From Streptomyces sp. GSL17-111 (lineage in GTDB: Bacteria > Actinomycetota > Actinomycetes > Streptomycetales > Streptomycetaceae): a DNA stretch of 64,000 bases. The notes beneath the pieces were generated by a model. It was not told where the DNA came from and searched no databases. It saw only the letters and a list, made by a program, of their open reading frames with translations. Below, piece after piece: positions 1 to 8,693 of this stretch (position 1 is its first letter; every line of letters begins with the position of its first letter). The stretch spans positions 1,921,001 to 1,985,000 of the forward strand of contig NZ_JBAJNS010000001.1 in the NCBI RefSeq assembly GCF_037911585.1. Reading direction: 5' to 3'. A program made the translations under genes and the position numbers.

Positions 1-893
1 ACGTCGGGGGTGGTCACGAGCAGGGCGGTGTCGGCGTTCTCGACGGCGGCGGCGCCGGCGGCGTCGAGGTGGGCCCCGCAGTCGACGACGACGGCGTCGT
101 AGCGGGCGCGCAGTGCGGTGAGGAGTTGCCGGGCGGCGGTCTCGGTGACCTCTTCGGCGCGTTCGCCCTCCGCTGGGGCGAGGAGCAGGGCGAGGCCGCT
201 CTCGTGGGCGAAGACGGCGTCCTGCAGGACGCGGGGCGTGAGGTCGCTGATGCCCGCGAGGTCGGCGACGGAGCGGCGGAACTGGACGTCGAGGAAGGAG
301 GCGACGTCGCCGGTCTGGAGGTCCAGGTCGACCAGTGCGGTCTCCCGGCCGGACGCCTGCGCGGCCAGGGCGAGTTGCACGGCGGTGAGCGTGGTGCCGA
401 CACCGCCCTTGGCGCCGGTGACGGTGACCAGGGTGCCGCCCCGCCCGGCGCCGAACGGGCTCTCGCCGGGGCCGAGGTGGCGGCGGACGCCGGTGGACCA
501 GGCGGCGACGGCCTCGACGCGCGCGGCGAGGTCGTCGTAGCCGATGGGCAGCGGGAGGACGCCGCGTGCGCCGCTGTCCATCGCGGCGGAGTAGACCGCC
601 GGGCTGGCGTCGCCGGTGATGAGGACGGTGCCGACCGCCGGGAAGCGCAGGGCGATCTCACGCACGACCTCCAGGGCGGGTCGCGGTCCGATGCGTTCGT
701 GGACGAGGACGACCTCCGGCAGTCCGGCGACGGACTCCGAGCCGAGGGCGGCCAGCAGGTCGAGGAGCGAGGTGGAGTTGCCGATGGGCGGCTGGGGTTC
801 GGCGCCGGGGAGCCGGCCGAGCAGCCCGGTGAGGGCGTGGGCGAGGTCGGCGTCGCCCACGGCCGGGAGGATGCGGGTGGCCATCGGGTGCAT
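1..893 (-). CDS. CpaE-like pilus-assembly ATPase (3' end outside window)
   Basis: This is a MinD/ParA-type P-loop ATPase of the CpaE kind, found in Flp/Tad pilus loci, where it is thought to help place or assemble the secretion machine at the membrane. Translating from the ATG at 893 gives a receiver-like N-terminal domain of about 130 residues, then a deviant Walker A motif (AKGGVGTT) and a downstream LVDLDLQTGD Walker A' region, followed by an acidic VVVDCGAH Walker B segment. The reading frame is open to the left edge, so the C-terminus is missing. It lies 8 bases after the cpaB-like gene and is probably in one operon with it. The assignment rests on both the ATPase motif and the neighbour; the exact role in this organism is inference. 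Confidence 0.82.
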   Translation of the reverse strand, partial: MHPMATRILPAVGDADLAHALTGLLGRLPGAEPQPPIGNSTSLLDLLAALGSESVAGLPEVVLVHERIGPRPALEVVREIALRFPAVGTVLITGDASPAVYSAAMDSGARGVLPLPIGYDDLAARVEAVAAWSTGVRRHLGPGESPFGAGRGGTLVTVTGAKGGVGTTLTAVQLALAAQASGRETALVDLDLQTGDVASFLDVQFRRSVADLAGISDLTPRVLQDAVFAHESGLALLLAPAEGERAEEVTETAARQLLTALRARYDAVVVDCGAHLDAAGAAAVENADTALLVTTPD

Positions 894-901
894 GGGGGGC
901 C

Positions 902-1615
902 TCACTTGTCCTCGCCGAGCGTGTAGGTGCGCTCGTCCTGCGGGACGCCGCCGGCGTCGCCGGGGGCGACGAGGGCGAGCCGGACGTGGGTGGCGAAGGA
1001 CTCGGCGTAGGCGATGCGCTGGGCGCCTCGGGTGTCGAGGGCGAAGGTGATGGGGACGGCGTCGGACGTGCCGCGTGACCGGCCGCTGTCGGCGTCCCCG
1101 GTGTCCTCGATGCTGGTGAGCTCGCCGACGTCGATGACGCGGGCGGACTCGACGATGAGCTGGGAGACGTCGGCCGCGTCGCCCTCGCCCCGGAAGGTGG
1201 CGTAGACGTTGACGCGGGCGCCGGGGGTGATCTTCCCGGCGACACCGGTCGCGGAGTCGATCATGATGGCGATCTCCTGCTGTCCGGCCTCCAGGGCGGG
1301 CCGGTCGGCGATCATGTCGCGTTGCAGGAGGGAGCCGGGCTTGAGGGGGTTCAGGGCGATCTTGCCCCGGATGGCGTCGAGGTCGGTCACGGCGGTGTCG
1401 GGGAGCCAGCGCTCCGGCATGCTGACCTCCTTGAACTGCTCGGCCCGCAGCTCCTCGTAGGGTTCGACGTCCTCCTTCACCTCGTACGCGCTCACCTCCG
1501 GGCCGACCTTGGACTCCACGTCGTTGACGACCGCGAGGACGCCACCGAACGCGACGAGGGCGCCGAGTACGGACAGGAGCATCAGGAGGATGCCGCGGCG
1601 CTGGCGGGAGTTCAT
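902..1615 (-). CDS. CpaB/RcpC-like SAF-domain pilus assembly protein
   Basis: The 237-residue protein begins with one N-terminal membrane segment (residues about 8-28, LLMLLSVLGALVAFGGVL) followed by an extracytoplasmic SAF-type domain. The features fitting CpaB are the conserved AEQFKEV segment, the LNPLKPGSLLQRDMI stretch and a second half typical of RcpC/CpaB. In Tad systems CpaB is a periplasmic or exported factor near the outer end of the machine; in actinobacteria it occurs with CpaE and CpaF. It sits directly upstream of the CpaE-like gene with only 8 bases between them. The length is normal for actinobacterial members. Confidence 0.82.
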   Translation of the reverse strand: MNSRQRRGILLMLLSVLGALVAFGGVLAVVNDVESKVGPEVSAYEVKEDVEPYEELRAEQFKEVSMPERWLPDTAVTDLDAIRGKIALNPLKPGSLLQRDMIADRPALEAGQQEIAIMIDSATGVAGKITPGARVNVYATFRGEGDAADVSQLIVESARVIDVGELTSIEDTGDADSGRSRGTSDAVPITFALDTRGAQRIAYAESFATHVRLALVAPGDAGGVPQDERTYTLGEDK

Positions 1616-1716
1616 ATCGGGGCGCTACCTCTGCTGCGTGCGGGCGTCGGGGGGCGGGACGGGGTTGCGGCCGGTCTGCGTGCGGGGTGCGCCCGCAGGG
1701 GCCGCCGGGTTCGCGG

Positions 1717-2808
1717 TCATGTCGGTCCGTACGGCGGTCCGTGCGGTGGTCCGTAGGGGACGACGTCCGGTGCGGGGCCGGGCGCCGGGCCCTGGTCGTG
1801 CTGTATCACCGGGCCGGGGCCGGCGTCCTCGTACGGGTCCAGCGCGGGCCGGTACGCCGTCGGCGCCCGGCGGGCGGGCTGGGGGCCGGGCCGGTGCCCG
1901 GGGTCGGGGGGCGGCAGCGGCGCGGAGCAGAAGACGCAGCGGTCCCCGATGAGTTCCAGCCCGCACCAGTGGCACCGGGCGCGCTGCACGGAGGTGATGA
2001 GCTGGTAGAGGACCGAGATGTCGGGGATGGCGGCGGCGAACTCGACGAGCTTGCCCGTCCCCCACCACTGCGGCGAGTCACCGGGGAGCGCGGCCTGTTC
2101 GACGCCGGTGACCTGCCACTGCGCGGCGAGCGTGGTGCCCGGCCAGGTGGAGCCCAGCTGGCCGGCGGCGGTCGTCAACCGGGTTACGTAGTCGGGGCCC
2201 TTCAGGGCCCTCGCGCCGGAGCCGAGCCGGACGAGCTGCGGTTCGGGCGCGGTGACGACGGCGAACTGGCTGCCCGGCACCCAGGACCTGGCGTGGGTGG
2301 TGAGCGGGACCGGGACGCGGTCGAGCCGCGCGACGGAGCCGAGCACGGCACCGGCGTGGACGTAGTGCGCGAGCAGCCGGACGGCGGCGCCGAGGACGCC
2401 GGGCCCGAGGTCGGTGGTGGAGAGCTGACGCAGCTGCCGGACGAGCACGGCGAGCGCGAGCGGGGGCAGTTCGGACTCGACGAGCGCGATCCGATCGCTC
2501 TCCAGGACCGAACGGACAGTGTGCAGGCGCCGCTTGACGGCGACGGGCACGGAGGCGGGGTAGAGGGCGATGAGGAATCCGTGCCGCTCCAGCAACTGCC
2601 GGGTGTCGATGACGGCGGCGTCCAGGGTGCGTTCGCCGGGCGGGGCCAGGACGACGGCGCCGGGCGTCTGCCGGTCCGGTGGTGCGAGCACCAGCTCGGG
2701 GCTGGTCACGGCTATCGCGGTCGTCACATCTGCCTGCCCGTCGTCGGTCGCGTCGCGCACGGCTCCCCCGGCCGCCGCGGTGCGGGCGGGATGGCCGTTC
2801 CTCACCAT
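1717..2808 (-). CDS. Conserved hypothetical protein with C-terminal zinc-ribbon-like motif
   Basis: I do not recognise a named family. The protein has about 363 residues: an alpha/beta-looking body (residues about 30-300), then two closely spaced Cys pairs (CHWCGLELIG and CVFCSAPL) that look like a small zinc ribbon, then a low-complexity tail rich in Pro, Gly and Tyr. No membrane segment is visible. It lies between an Nramp-related transporter (27 bases upstream) and the CpaB/CpaE pair (101 bases downstream), all on the same strand. The start is uncertain: the ATG at 2808 lacks a clear ribosome site, and an in-frame GTG at 2727 is an alternative giving 336 residues. Confidence 0.6.
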   Translation of the reverse strand: MVRNGHPARTAAAGGAVRDATDDGQADVTTAIAVTSPELVLAPPDRQTPGAVVLAPPGERTLDAAVIDTRQLLERHGFLIALYPASVPVAVKRRLHTVRSVLESDRIALVESELPPLALAVLVRQLRQLSTTDLGPGVLGAAVRLLAHYVHAGAVLGSVARLDRVPVPLTTHARSWVPGSQFAVVTAPEPQLVRLGSGARALKGPDYVTRLTTAAGQLGSTWPGTTLAAQWQVTGVEQAALPGDSPQWWGTGKLVEFAAAIPDISVLYQLITSVQRARCHWCGLELIGDRCVFCSAPLPPPDPGHRPGPQPARRAPTAYRPALDPYEDAGPGPVIQHDQGPAPGPAPDVVPYGPPHGPPYGPT

Positions 2809-2835
2809 ATGTGCTTTCCGTGTGCCCCAGTAGCC

Positions 2836-4179
2836 CTACCAGGGAAGCGTGCGGATCTGTTCGACGCACAGGACGACGAACAGGAGGGCGGCGAGGACGA
2901 GCATGGTGTTGCTGAGCGGCCCGCTGCGCCACTTCGCGGGCATGTCACGCCGGTTGAGGAGGACGAGGAGCGTCCCGGCGAGGAACGGGAGGAACAGGGC
3001 GCCCAGCACGCCGTAGCCGATGATCAGCGCGAACGGCCGGTCGAGGAAGAGCAGCGTGATCGGCGGGAACGTCAGCCACAGCAGGTAGAAGCGGAAGGCG
3101 GGCGAACCTTCCCGGGCTCCGGAGGCGACCTCCCGGGCGCCGTCCGCCGTGCCCTCACCCGGGCCCGCCGTGCCGACGCCGCCGAGGCGCGCGGCCCGGT
3201 GCGGCAGGTGGGCGACGTAGTCGGAGAACAGCAGGCTGACGCCGTGCCACACGCCGACCAGCGAGGAGAAGGACGTCGCGAAGAAGCCGACGAGGAACAG
3301 CTTGGCGGTGAACGGGTCGAAGCGGCGCTCCAGTTCGTCGCCGACGTCCAGCAGGCCCCGGCTGTTGTCCAGGGTGGCCTGGGTGGCGTGCAGCAGTTCG
3401 GCCCCGACGATGATCATGGCGACGGTGAAGACCGCGGTGGTGACGTAGGCGGTGGCGTTGTCCAGCCGCATCATGCGCATCCACCCGGGGCCGTTCCAGC
3501 CCTTGGCGTTGACCCAGTACCCGTACGCGGCCATGGTGATCGTGCCGCCGACGCCGCCGACGACGCCGAGGGTGTACACGACGGAGCCGTCGGGAACGGT
3601 GGGCCACAGCCCGGCGAACGCGGCGCCCGCGTCGGGCACCACGCGCACGGCGAGCACGAGCACGACGACGAACATGGTGCCGATGAGGACGGTCAGCATG
3701 CGCTCGACGGCCCGGTAGCGGTTGCACCAGACGAAGGCCAGCCCGAGGAGCGCCGTGCCGACGCCCCAGACCTTGAGGTCGGCGACGCCGGGGAAGAGGG
3801 CGGCCAGCGGCAGTGCGCTGGCGGACATCGCCGTCGCCCCGTAGACGAAGCCCCACAGCAGGGCGTAGAAGCCGAAGTAGGGGAGCGTCCAGGAGCCGAG
3901 GGAGCGCCAGCCGTCGAAGAGGGTGCGCCCGGTGGCCAGGTGCCAGCGGGCCGCGCCCTCGGCGAACGCGATGCGGATGACGCAGCCCACGACGACCGCC
4001 CACAGCAGCGTGTACCCGAAGCGGCCGCCGACCACGAGCGTGGCCACCAGGTCACCGGCGCCGATGCCGGTGGCGGCGACGACGAGCCCGGGCCCGACGG
4101 AGCGCCACCGCACCCGCCGCGCGGTCGTCTCGCCCTCGGGGGACGGCGTCGGGGCGGGCTGGTGGGTCGCGTCCTGCAC
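2836..4179 (-). CDS. Nramp-related membrane transporter with altered metal-site signatures
   Basis: This is an SLC11/Nramp-family integral membrane protein of about 447 residues with 11 or so hydrophobic segments. The first helix reads GPGLVVAATGIGAGDLVATL, which aligns with the family's GPG...DPGN...TD helix, but DPGN is replaced by GAGD. In the sixth-helix region, where metal transporters have a Met-Pro-His motif, the sequence reads TMAAYGYW. These are metal-coordinating positions, so the substrate may not be Mn2+ or Fe2+; Nramp-related magnesium transporters carry comparable substitutions. I prefer the GTG at 4179 because a GGAGG lies 5 bases before it; a GTG at 4185 abuts that sequence. 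Membership in the fold is clear, substrate is not. Confidence 0.8.
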   Translation of the reverse strand: MQDATHQPAPTPSPEGETTARRVRWRSVGPGLVVAATGIGAGDLVATLVVGGRFGYTLLWAVVVGCVIRIAFAEGAARWHLATGRTLFDGWRSLGSWTLPYFGFYALLWGFVYGATAMSASALPLAALFPGVADLKVWGVGTALLGLAFVWCNRYRAVERMLTVLIGTMFVVVLVLAVRVVPDAGAAFAGLWPTVPDGSVVYTLGVVGGVGGTITMAAYGYWVNAKGWNGPGWMRMMRLDNATAYVTTAVFTVAMIIVGAELLHATQATLDNSRGLLDVGDELERRFDPFTAKLFLVGFFATSFSSLVGVWHGVSLLFSDYVAHLPHRAARLGGVGTAGPGEGTADGAREVASGAREGSPAFRFYLLWLTFPPITLLFLDRPFALIIGYGVLGALFLPFLAGTLLVLLNRRDMPAKWRSGPLSNTMLVLAALLFVVLCVEQIRTLPW

Positions 4180-4303
4180 GGGCACCTCCGCGTGTGGTCC
4201 CGGTCACCGGTGGGGCCGGTGCGCCGATTGTCACGCCGTGGTGACGCAGCGGCAAGAGGCCCCACCGGGGCGGCGGGACGCGTGCGTCAGCCGGACGCGT
4301 GCG

Positions 4304-5320
4304 TCAGCCGGATCCGGCGCCGGTGACGGTGAACGTCGCCAGGGCGGTGCGGTGGACGTCGGCCACCGCCGTCGCGTCCGCCTCGGGGCCGTAGGTCAAC
4401 AGGCAGTACAGGCGCCCGTCGTCGGCGGTGAACCGCTCGTCGACGACGAGCCGGGAGCCGAAGTCCGCGTTCTCGTAGGTGTAGGCGTGCAGCACGCTGT
4501 CGGCCCGGGACGGGGTGAAGAGACCGGAGCCGTCCGGTGCGTAGTCCGGCAGCCTCACCGCCTCGGCCCGGGCCAGCTCCATGGACTCGGCCGACGTGCT
4601 CTCCTCGAGCGGGAAGATCTGGAGGAGCGTGCTCTCGTCGGGCACGCCGACGAACGTGCTCACACCGCTCTCCCACGCCGTCCAGTCGGCCGGCGCCGCC
4701 ACCGTGTAGGGGTCGCTCTCGACGAGGGCGAAACCGTCCGGTAGGACGCCCGGTTCGGCGGACGGGCCGGACGGCGAGGCGGACGGCGAGTAGGACGGAG
4801 ACGGGTACGGCCCGGCGGTGCCGGACGGCGGCGCCGGGGTGGGACCGCCGTCCGGTCCGGCCGCGGGGTCGACGGCGGTGGAGCCGGTCGGCGACGCGGC
4901 GGACGGTGCGTCGGGCCCGCCGTCGCCGTCGTCCCCGCTGAGGACGAGCAGCAACGCGCCCCCGCCCGTGAGGAGGACGGCCGTGACGGCGGCGCCGACG
5001 AGGAGGGCGGTGCGGTGCGGGCGGCGCGGCGGGCCGACGGGTGCGTCCTCCGGTGTGACGGCGTCCTCGGGCGGGGTCGGGAGCCCGCCCGGCGGGTCGG
5101 CGGGGGCCGTGGGCCAGGCCGTCGTCCCGCCGGGCGGAGCGGGCGGAACGCCCGGCCGGTCGGGCGTCGGCGGCGCGCCGGGCGGTGCCGGGGGCACTCC
5201 CGGCGGCGGCGCGTGCGGGGGCGGCGCGTGCGGCGGAGGCGGTACGGCGGGCGGTACAACGGGCGGCGCGGCGGTCGGTTCGGCCACCCACTCGGCGCGC
5301 TCCTCGTCCCAGTACGTCAC
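4304..5320 (-). CDS. Proline-rich single-pass membrane protein, unknown function
   Basis: The protein has 338 residues. Residues 1-100 are very rich in Pro, Ala and Gly with repeated PP pairs and begin with TYWDEERAEWV. One membrane helix follows (about 108-128, LLVGAAVTAVLLTGGGALLLV), then an acidic and Ser/Pro-rich linker, then an exported domain of about 140 residues (GFALVESDPYTVAAPADW onward). This layout, a cytoplasmic Pro-rich arm with one helix and a small exported alpha/beta domain, is common among Streptomyces proteins of unknown function. The GTG start at 5320 lies 14 bases after the stop of the upstream gene, so it is probably co-transcribed with the motif-sharing pair. Confidence 0.7.
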   Translation of the reverse strand: MTYWDEERAEWVAEPTAAPPVVPPAVPPPPHAPPPHAPPPGVPPAPPGAPPTPDRPGVPPAPPGGTTAWPTAPADPPGGLPTPPEDAVTPEDAPVGPPRRPHRTALLVGAAVTAVLLTGGGALLLVLSGDDGDGGPDAPSAASPTGSTAVDPAAGPDGGPTPAPPSGTAGPYPSPSYSPSASPSGPSAEPGVLPDGFALVESDPYTVAAPADWTAWESGVSTFVGVPDESTLLQIFPLEESTSAESMELARAEAVRLPDYAPDGSGLFTPSRADSVLHAYTYENADFGSRLVVDERFTADDGRLYCLLTYGPEADATAVADVHRTALATFTVTGAGSG

Positions 5321-5334
5321 GGTGTCACCCCGCC

Positions 5335-5745
5335 TCAGCCGAGGCCGAGCAGGCCCTGGAGGCCCTGGACGACGGGCGCGGCGGCGCCGAGGGCGGCGAC
5401 GGCGCTGCCGCCGACCGTCAGCAGCTCCAGGAGCCGGGCGAGCCGCCCGCGTTCGGCCTCGCCGGTGCGCTCCAGCTCCGCCAGCCCGGCGTCGGCCTCG
5501 GCGACGCCGTCCGCATCGGCGGCCAGCAGCGGCAGCTGTTCGCGCAGCCGCGCCACGTCGGCGAGGAGCTGTGGCCCGGCCGCCAGGACCTGGTGCCCGG
5601 TCTGTCCGCCGGTGGAGACGGTCGAGCCCTGCGGGTTGGTGACGACCTGCGCGTGGTCGCCGCTCTGGGCGGTGCCGCCGCTCATCGACCCGATGTACAT
5701 GCCGCCACTGACGCTGATGCCGTTCTGCGGCTGCTCCGTGGTCAT
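5335..5745 (-). CDS. Small protein carrying an N-terminal GMYIG/SGGTAQ motif
   Basis: This 136-residue protein starts at the ATG at 5745, which overlaps the stop codon of the upstream gene by 4 bases (ATGA), indicating translational coupling. Residues 12-35 contain a motif (GMYIGSMSGGTAQSGDHAQV) nearly identical to the end of the upstream protein. A Ser/Thr/Gly linker follows, then an alpha-helical region with heptad-like Leu spacing (about 52-110), and a hydrophobic Gly/Ala/Leu tail (about 115-136) that could associate with membrane. No enzyme motif is visible. The paired motif resembles the way prokaryotic amyloid-type signalling motifs are shared between a receptor and a neighbouring effector, but this is inference; see findings. 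Confidence 0.75.
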   Translation of the reverse strand: MTTEQPQNGISVSGGMYIGSMSGGTAQSGDHAQVVTNPQGSTVSTGGQTGHQVLAAGPQLLADVARLREQLPLLAADADGVAEADAGLAELERTGEAERGRLARLLELLTVGGSAVAALGAAAPVVQGLQGLLGLG

Positions 5746-5855
5746 GTGCCGCTCCCTCGTACGGCCTTGGCCGCCTCGATGATCACCTGCGCGCGGTCGC
5801 CCGTCTGTGCCGTTCCGCCGCTCATCTTCCCGATGAACATGCCGTTGCCGGAGAC
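5641..5855 (-). repeat. Duplicated motif-coding segment shared by two adjacent genes
   Basis: Bases 5778-5855 (end of the 571-residue protein) and 5641-5712 (start of the 136-residue protein) encode nearly the same peptide. The shared pattern is VSG, optional N, GM, aromatic, IG, any residue, MSGGTAQ, Ser/Thr, GD, any residue, AQV. The DNA is also clearly similar, so a local duplication that kept the peptide under selection is likely. Confidence 0.8.
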
Positions 5856-7457
5856 CTGCACGATCTGCTGCTGGAACTCGTCGGTCTGGTATCCGGCCGA
5901 CCGGAGGGCGTCCCGCACCCCGCTGGCGATCCGGTCCTGCACTGTCTGGATGTAGCGGTTGACGTCCATCTCCTGGAACAGCGAGACGGTGGCGGTGGCG
6001 CCCCGTTCGCGCACGGAGAGGCGGGGCCCCTCGGCCGGGCCCTGCTGCGGCCGGCTCATCCACCGGCGGCAGGCGGCCAGCACGACCGTACCGACGGTGC
6101 GCAGGCTCTCGAAGAGCGCCACGGGGGCGTTGAGGAGGGCGCGCACGTAGGAGCGGACGGGGTCGGTGCCCTCGGTCTCCGCCAGTTCGCCGATCTTCGC
6201 GTAGGACCGCCGCACCGGCGGCAGGACGTGCGGCGCCACCTCCAGCACGAGCATCCCGCCCTGGGTGTGGACGCGGACGAAGAGGGAGACGACGAGCTGC
6301 TCCTGCCAGGCCCCCACGCGGACCCGCAGGAAGTGCCGCCGCCACTCGCCGCCCTCGTTGACGGCGACGCGCCGGTGCTCGTCCAGGGCGGCGGCGTCCC
6401 GGCGCACGGCCTGCCGGGCGATGCCGCCGGGGAGGTAGACGAACTCGTCGAGCTCCAGCCCGCGCAGCCGGTCCCTGCTGTCGTCGGAGGCGGTGCGGCG
6501 CAGGTCGAGCAGGCGCGGCCCGATGACGTCGATGACCTCGCGGGCGGTGAGGCGGGCGGGCACGGCGTCGGCCGGCTCGTCCTCCCCCGACCCGGTGGCG
6601 GACGGCCCCTCCTCCCCCGGCTCCGTGGCGTCCGCCCGTTTGAGCTCCAGCGCGACCGTCCACGGGTTGTACGGCACGCCCGCGCCGACGAAGGGTCCCG
6701 AGGGGTCGTAGACGGTGAGCGGCGAGTGCTGCTCCGCCGTGACCGCCGCCTCGATCGCGGGGTACCGCCCGTACGCGGGCAGGTGGGGTTCGGGCGCGGT
6801 GCGGAACGCGTCCCGGTCGAGTTCGGTGCGCACGATGCCCGCCTGCCACCACCGCAGCGCCCAGCGCGGCACGGCCACGGCCAGCGGCAGCAGGACGACG
6901 AGGAACAACGCCGGGGCGCCGCCCGCGAGGGGCACGACGAGGAGCAGGACGAGGCTGAGGGCGACCAACAGGACGCCGCAGATCCGAAGGCGGCTCGCCG
7001 GGAGCCCGGACGTCTGCCGGGCCAGGAAGAGCAGCAGCCCGGCGAGGCCGAAGAGCAGCGTCCAGCCGCCGCCGAACAGCGACAGCGCCGGGTCGGACGT
7101 GGTGCCGCCGAGGGCGAGGTTGAGGACGAGGAAGCACAGCCACAGGGCGATGACCGCCAGGGCCGCCCGCAGCTCCACGGCGCGGGCGCGCAGGGCGTGG
7201 GAGAGGACGGAGACGACGTCGACCCCGAGGGAGGGCGCCACGGGCCGGTGTTCGTGGTCGACGAGTTCGGTGATGACGGCGGTGCGGAAGGCGTGGTCGA
7301 GGTGGACGCCGCCGCAGAGCAGTCGGGTGGCCTCCGTCCGCACGAACCGGCGCGTGTCGTGCGGGCCGTGGGGCGGCCGGTGATCGGGCGGGACGGACGC
7401 GTCGGGCCGATCGTTCGAAGCGGGCTGGGGCGACGTGGCCTGCTGCGGAATGTTCAT
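5742..7457 (-). CDS. Membrane protein with C-terminal GMFIG/SGGTAQ motif, unknown function
   Basis: The 571-residue protein starts at the ATG at 7457 with a GGGAG 5 bases upstream. Residues 1-90 are hydrophilic; about four membrane helices lie between 96 and 200; a soluble region of some 300 residues follows, with a conserved-looking segment (YDPSGPFVGAGVPYNPW) and an acidic linker. Residues 535-558 carry the motif GNGMFIGKMSGGTAQTGDRA, repeated at the start of the next protein. I recognise no catalytic motif. It leads a likely operon with the 136-residue protein (4-base overlap) and the Pro-rich membrane protein. A signalling or stress-sensing role is a guess from architecture only. Confidence 0.72.
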   Translation of the reverse strand: MNIPQQATSPQPASNDRPDASVPPDHRPPHGPHDTRRFVRTEATRLLCGGVHLDHAFRTAVITELVDHEHRPVAPSLGVDVVSVLSHALRARAVELRAALAVIALWLCFLVLNLALGGTTSDPALSLFGGGWTLLFGLAGLLLFLARQTSGLPASRLRICGVLLVALSLVLLLVVPLAGGAPALFLVVLLPLAVAVPRWALRWWQAGIVRTELDRDAFRTAPEPHLPAYGRYPAIEAAVTAEQHSPLTVYDPSGPFVGAGVPYNPWTVALELKRADATEPGEEGPSATGSGEDEPADAVPARLTAREVIDVIGPRLLDLRRTASDDSRDRLRGLELDEFVYLPGGIARQAVRRDAAALDEHRRVAVNEGGEWRRHFLRVRVGAWQEQLVVSLFVRVHTQGGMLVLEVAPHVLPPVRRSYAKIGELAETEGTDPVRSYVRALLNAPVALFESLRTVGTVVLAACRRWMSRPQQGPAEGPRLSVRERGATATVSLFQEMDVNRYIQTVQDRIASGVRDALRSAGYQTDEFQQQIVQVSGNGMFIGKMSGGTAQTGDRAQVIIEAAKAVRGSGT

Positions 7458-7605
7458 GGTGCTCCCAGGGACTGGGCGGGCGGTGAATTTAACCCGTCCG
7501 GCCGTCTGTGGCAGCGGCGCACAGGGGTGCGAGGCGGGGCGCGCGGAGGCGCACGAACCCGCCGCCCGTGCGCCGGAACGCGCCGGGTCGCCGTCGCGGA
7601 CGGTG

Positions 7606-8550
7606 CTACCGGTCCGGAAGCCGGCAGCCGGGGCGCGTGAGGGCGAGGACGTTGCCGTCCGAGAAGCAGCGGACGAGCCCGTACGTCTGCTGGCCGTAGT
7701 TGACGCCGCGCCGGGCGGTGACGCGGCCGCCGGGGGCGACCTCGCAGGGGTTGTGCACCAGGCACAGCCCGCCCTCGTCGTTGCCCGTGCTGTTGACGCC
7801 GACGACGCGGCCGGTGGCGCTGTCCACGACGGGGGCGCCGGACGTGCCGCCGACGGTGGCGCACGCGCGGGTGTAGCGGAGGGAGTCCGTCATGGCCCAG
7901 CGGCCCTCGCGCAGCACCGGGACGAAGCCGTCGATCGCGCACCGGTAGACGTGCTTCCAGTAGCCCGACGGGATCTCGATGGCGGTGCCGACGGCGGGCC
8001 GGCGGGCGTCCAGGGTGCGCGGGACGCTGCCGAAGCGGTCGCCGATCTCGGCGTAGCTGGACCTCAGCCGGTACACCGCGACATCGGTCCCGGTGACCGT
8101 GGCGTACGTCAGGCGGGCGGCGCGCAGGGTGCCCAGCGGGTCGCCCTCGACGTCCAGCAGGGTGAAGCCGCGCCCGGACGGCTCGTCGGTGCGCACCTCC
8201 CCCGGCTCCGGCACCGCGTCCTCGAGGCAGTGACCGTTCGTCAGGACGAGCGCCGGATCGGCGGGCCGGGAGCGCGGCAGGCGGACCAGCGCGCCGGAGC
8301 AGTTGCTGAGGGCGACGGTGTCGGCCAGGCCACCGGGCCCGGCCGGAGCGGACCCGTCCGCCGGTCCGCCGGCCCCCGGGGGCCCGGCGGCCACCGCCGC
8401 CGAGGCGGGAGCCGGCCCGAGGGCGGCGCCCACGCCGAACAGCAGCGCGGCGGCGGCCGTGGCGCAGCGGCCGGGGCGGCGCCGGACGGGCGGGCGGGCC
8501 GCAGGGGGGCGCTCCGCCCGTCCCCGCCGCGTCTGTGCGGACCGCCTCAT
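7606..8550 (-). CDS. Secreted trypsin-like serine protease
   Basis: This is a chymotrypsin-fold (S1) peptidase of about 314 residues. The N-terminus is Arg-rich followed by a hydrophobic stretch and an ASA-A cleavage site, a typical signal peptide. The catalytic His is in LTNGHCLE, the Asp in TGTDVAVYRL and the nucleophile Ser in GGTSGAPVVD. Pairs of Cys (CSGALV with GHC, CLVHNPC) suggest disulfides of an extracellular protein. I chose the ATG at 8550 because a GGGAG stands 7 bases upstream; a GTG at 8568 is possible. It lies 148 bases upstream of the motif-sharing pair on the same strand, but no functional link can be shown. Confidence 0.85.
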   Translation of the reverse strand: MRRSAQTRRGRAERPPAARPPVRRRPGRCATAAAALLFGVGAALGPAPASAAVAAGPPGAGGPADGSAPAGPGGLADTVALSNCSGALVRLPRSRPADPALVLTNGHCLEDAVPEPGEVRTDEPSGRGFTLLDVEGDPLGTLRAARLTYATVTGTDVAVYRLRSSYAEIGDRFGSVPRTLDARRPAVGTAIEIPSGYWKHVYRCAIDGFVPVLREGRWAMTDSLRYTRACATVGGTSGAPVVDSATGRVVGVNSTGNDEGGLCLVHNPCEVAPGGRVTARRGVNYGQQTYGLVRCFSDGNVLALTRPGCRLPDR

Positions 8551-8693
8551 CGCCCCACTCCCGTGCACCTCGGCTCCTGGTAACGGGAACGGGGCAGGCG
8601 CCCCCGGGTTACGGTCCGCGCCCGACCGCTGGGCCGAACCGGTGACGTCGGCGGCGGCGACGCCGGGGCCGGACCCGCGAGTAGGCTGCCGGG

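Noticed and set aside
1687..4326. Very long plus-strand open frame (879 codons)
   Set aside because: It is antisense to three genes with clear families and motifs; its product is low-complexity Gly/Ala/Arg, as expected from GC bias.
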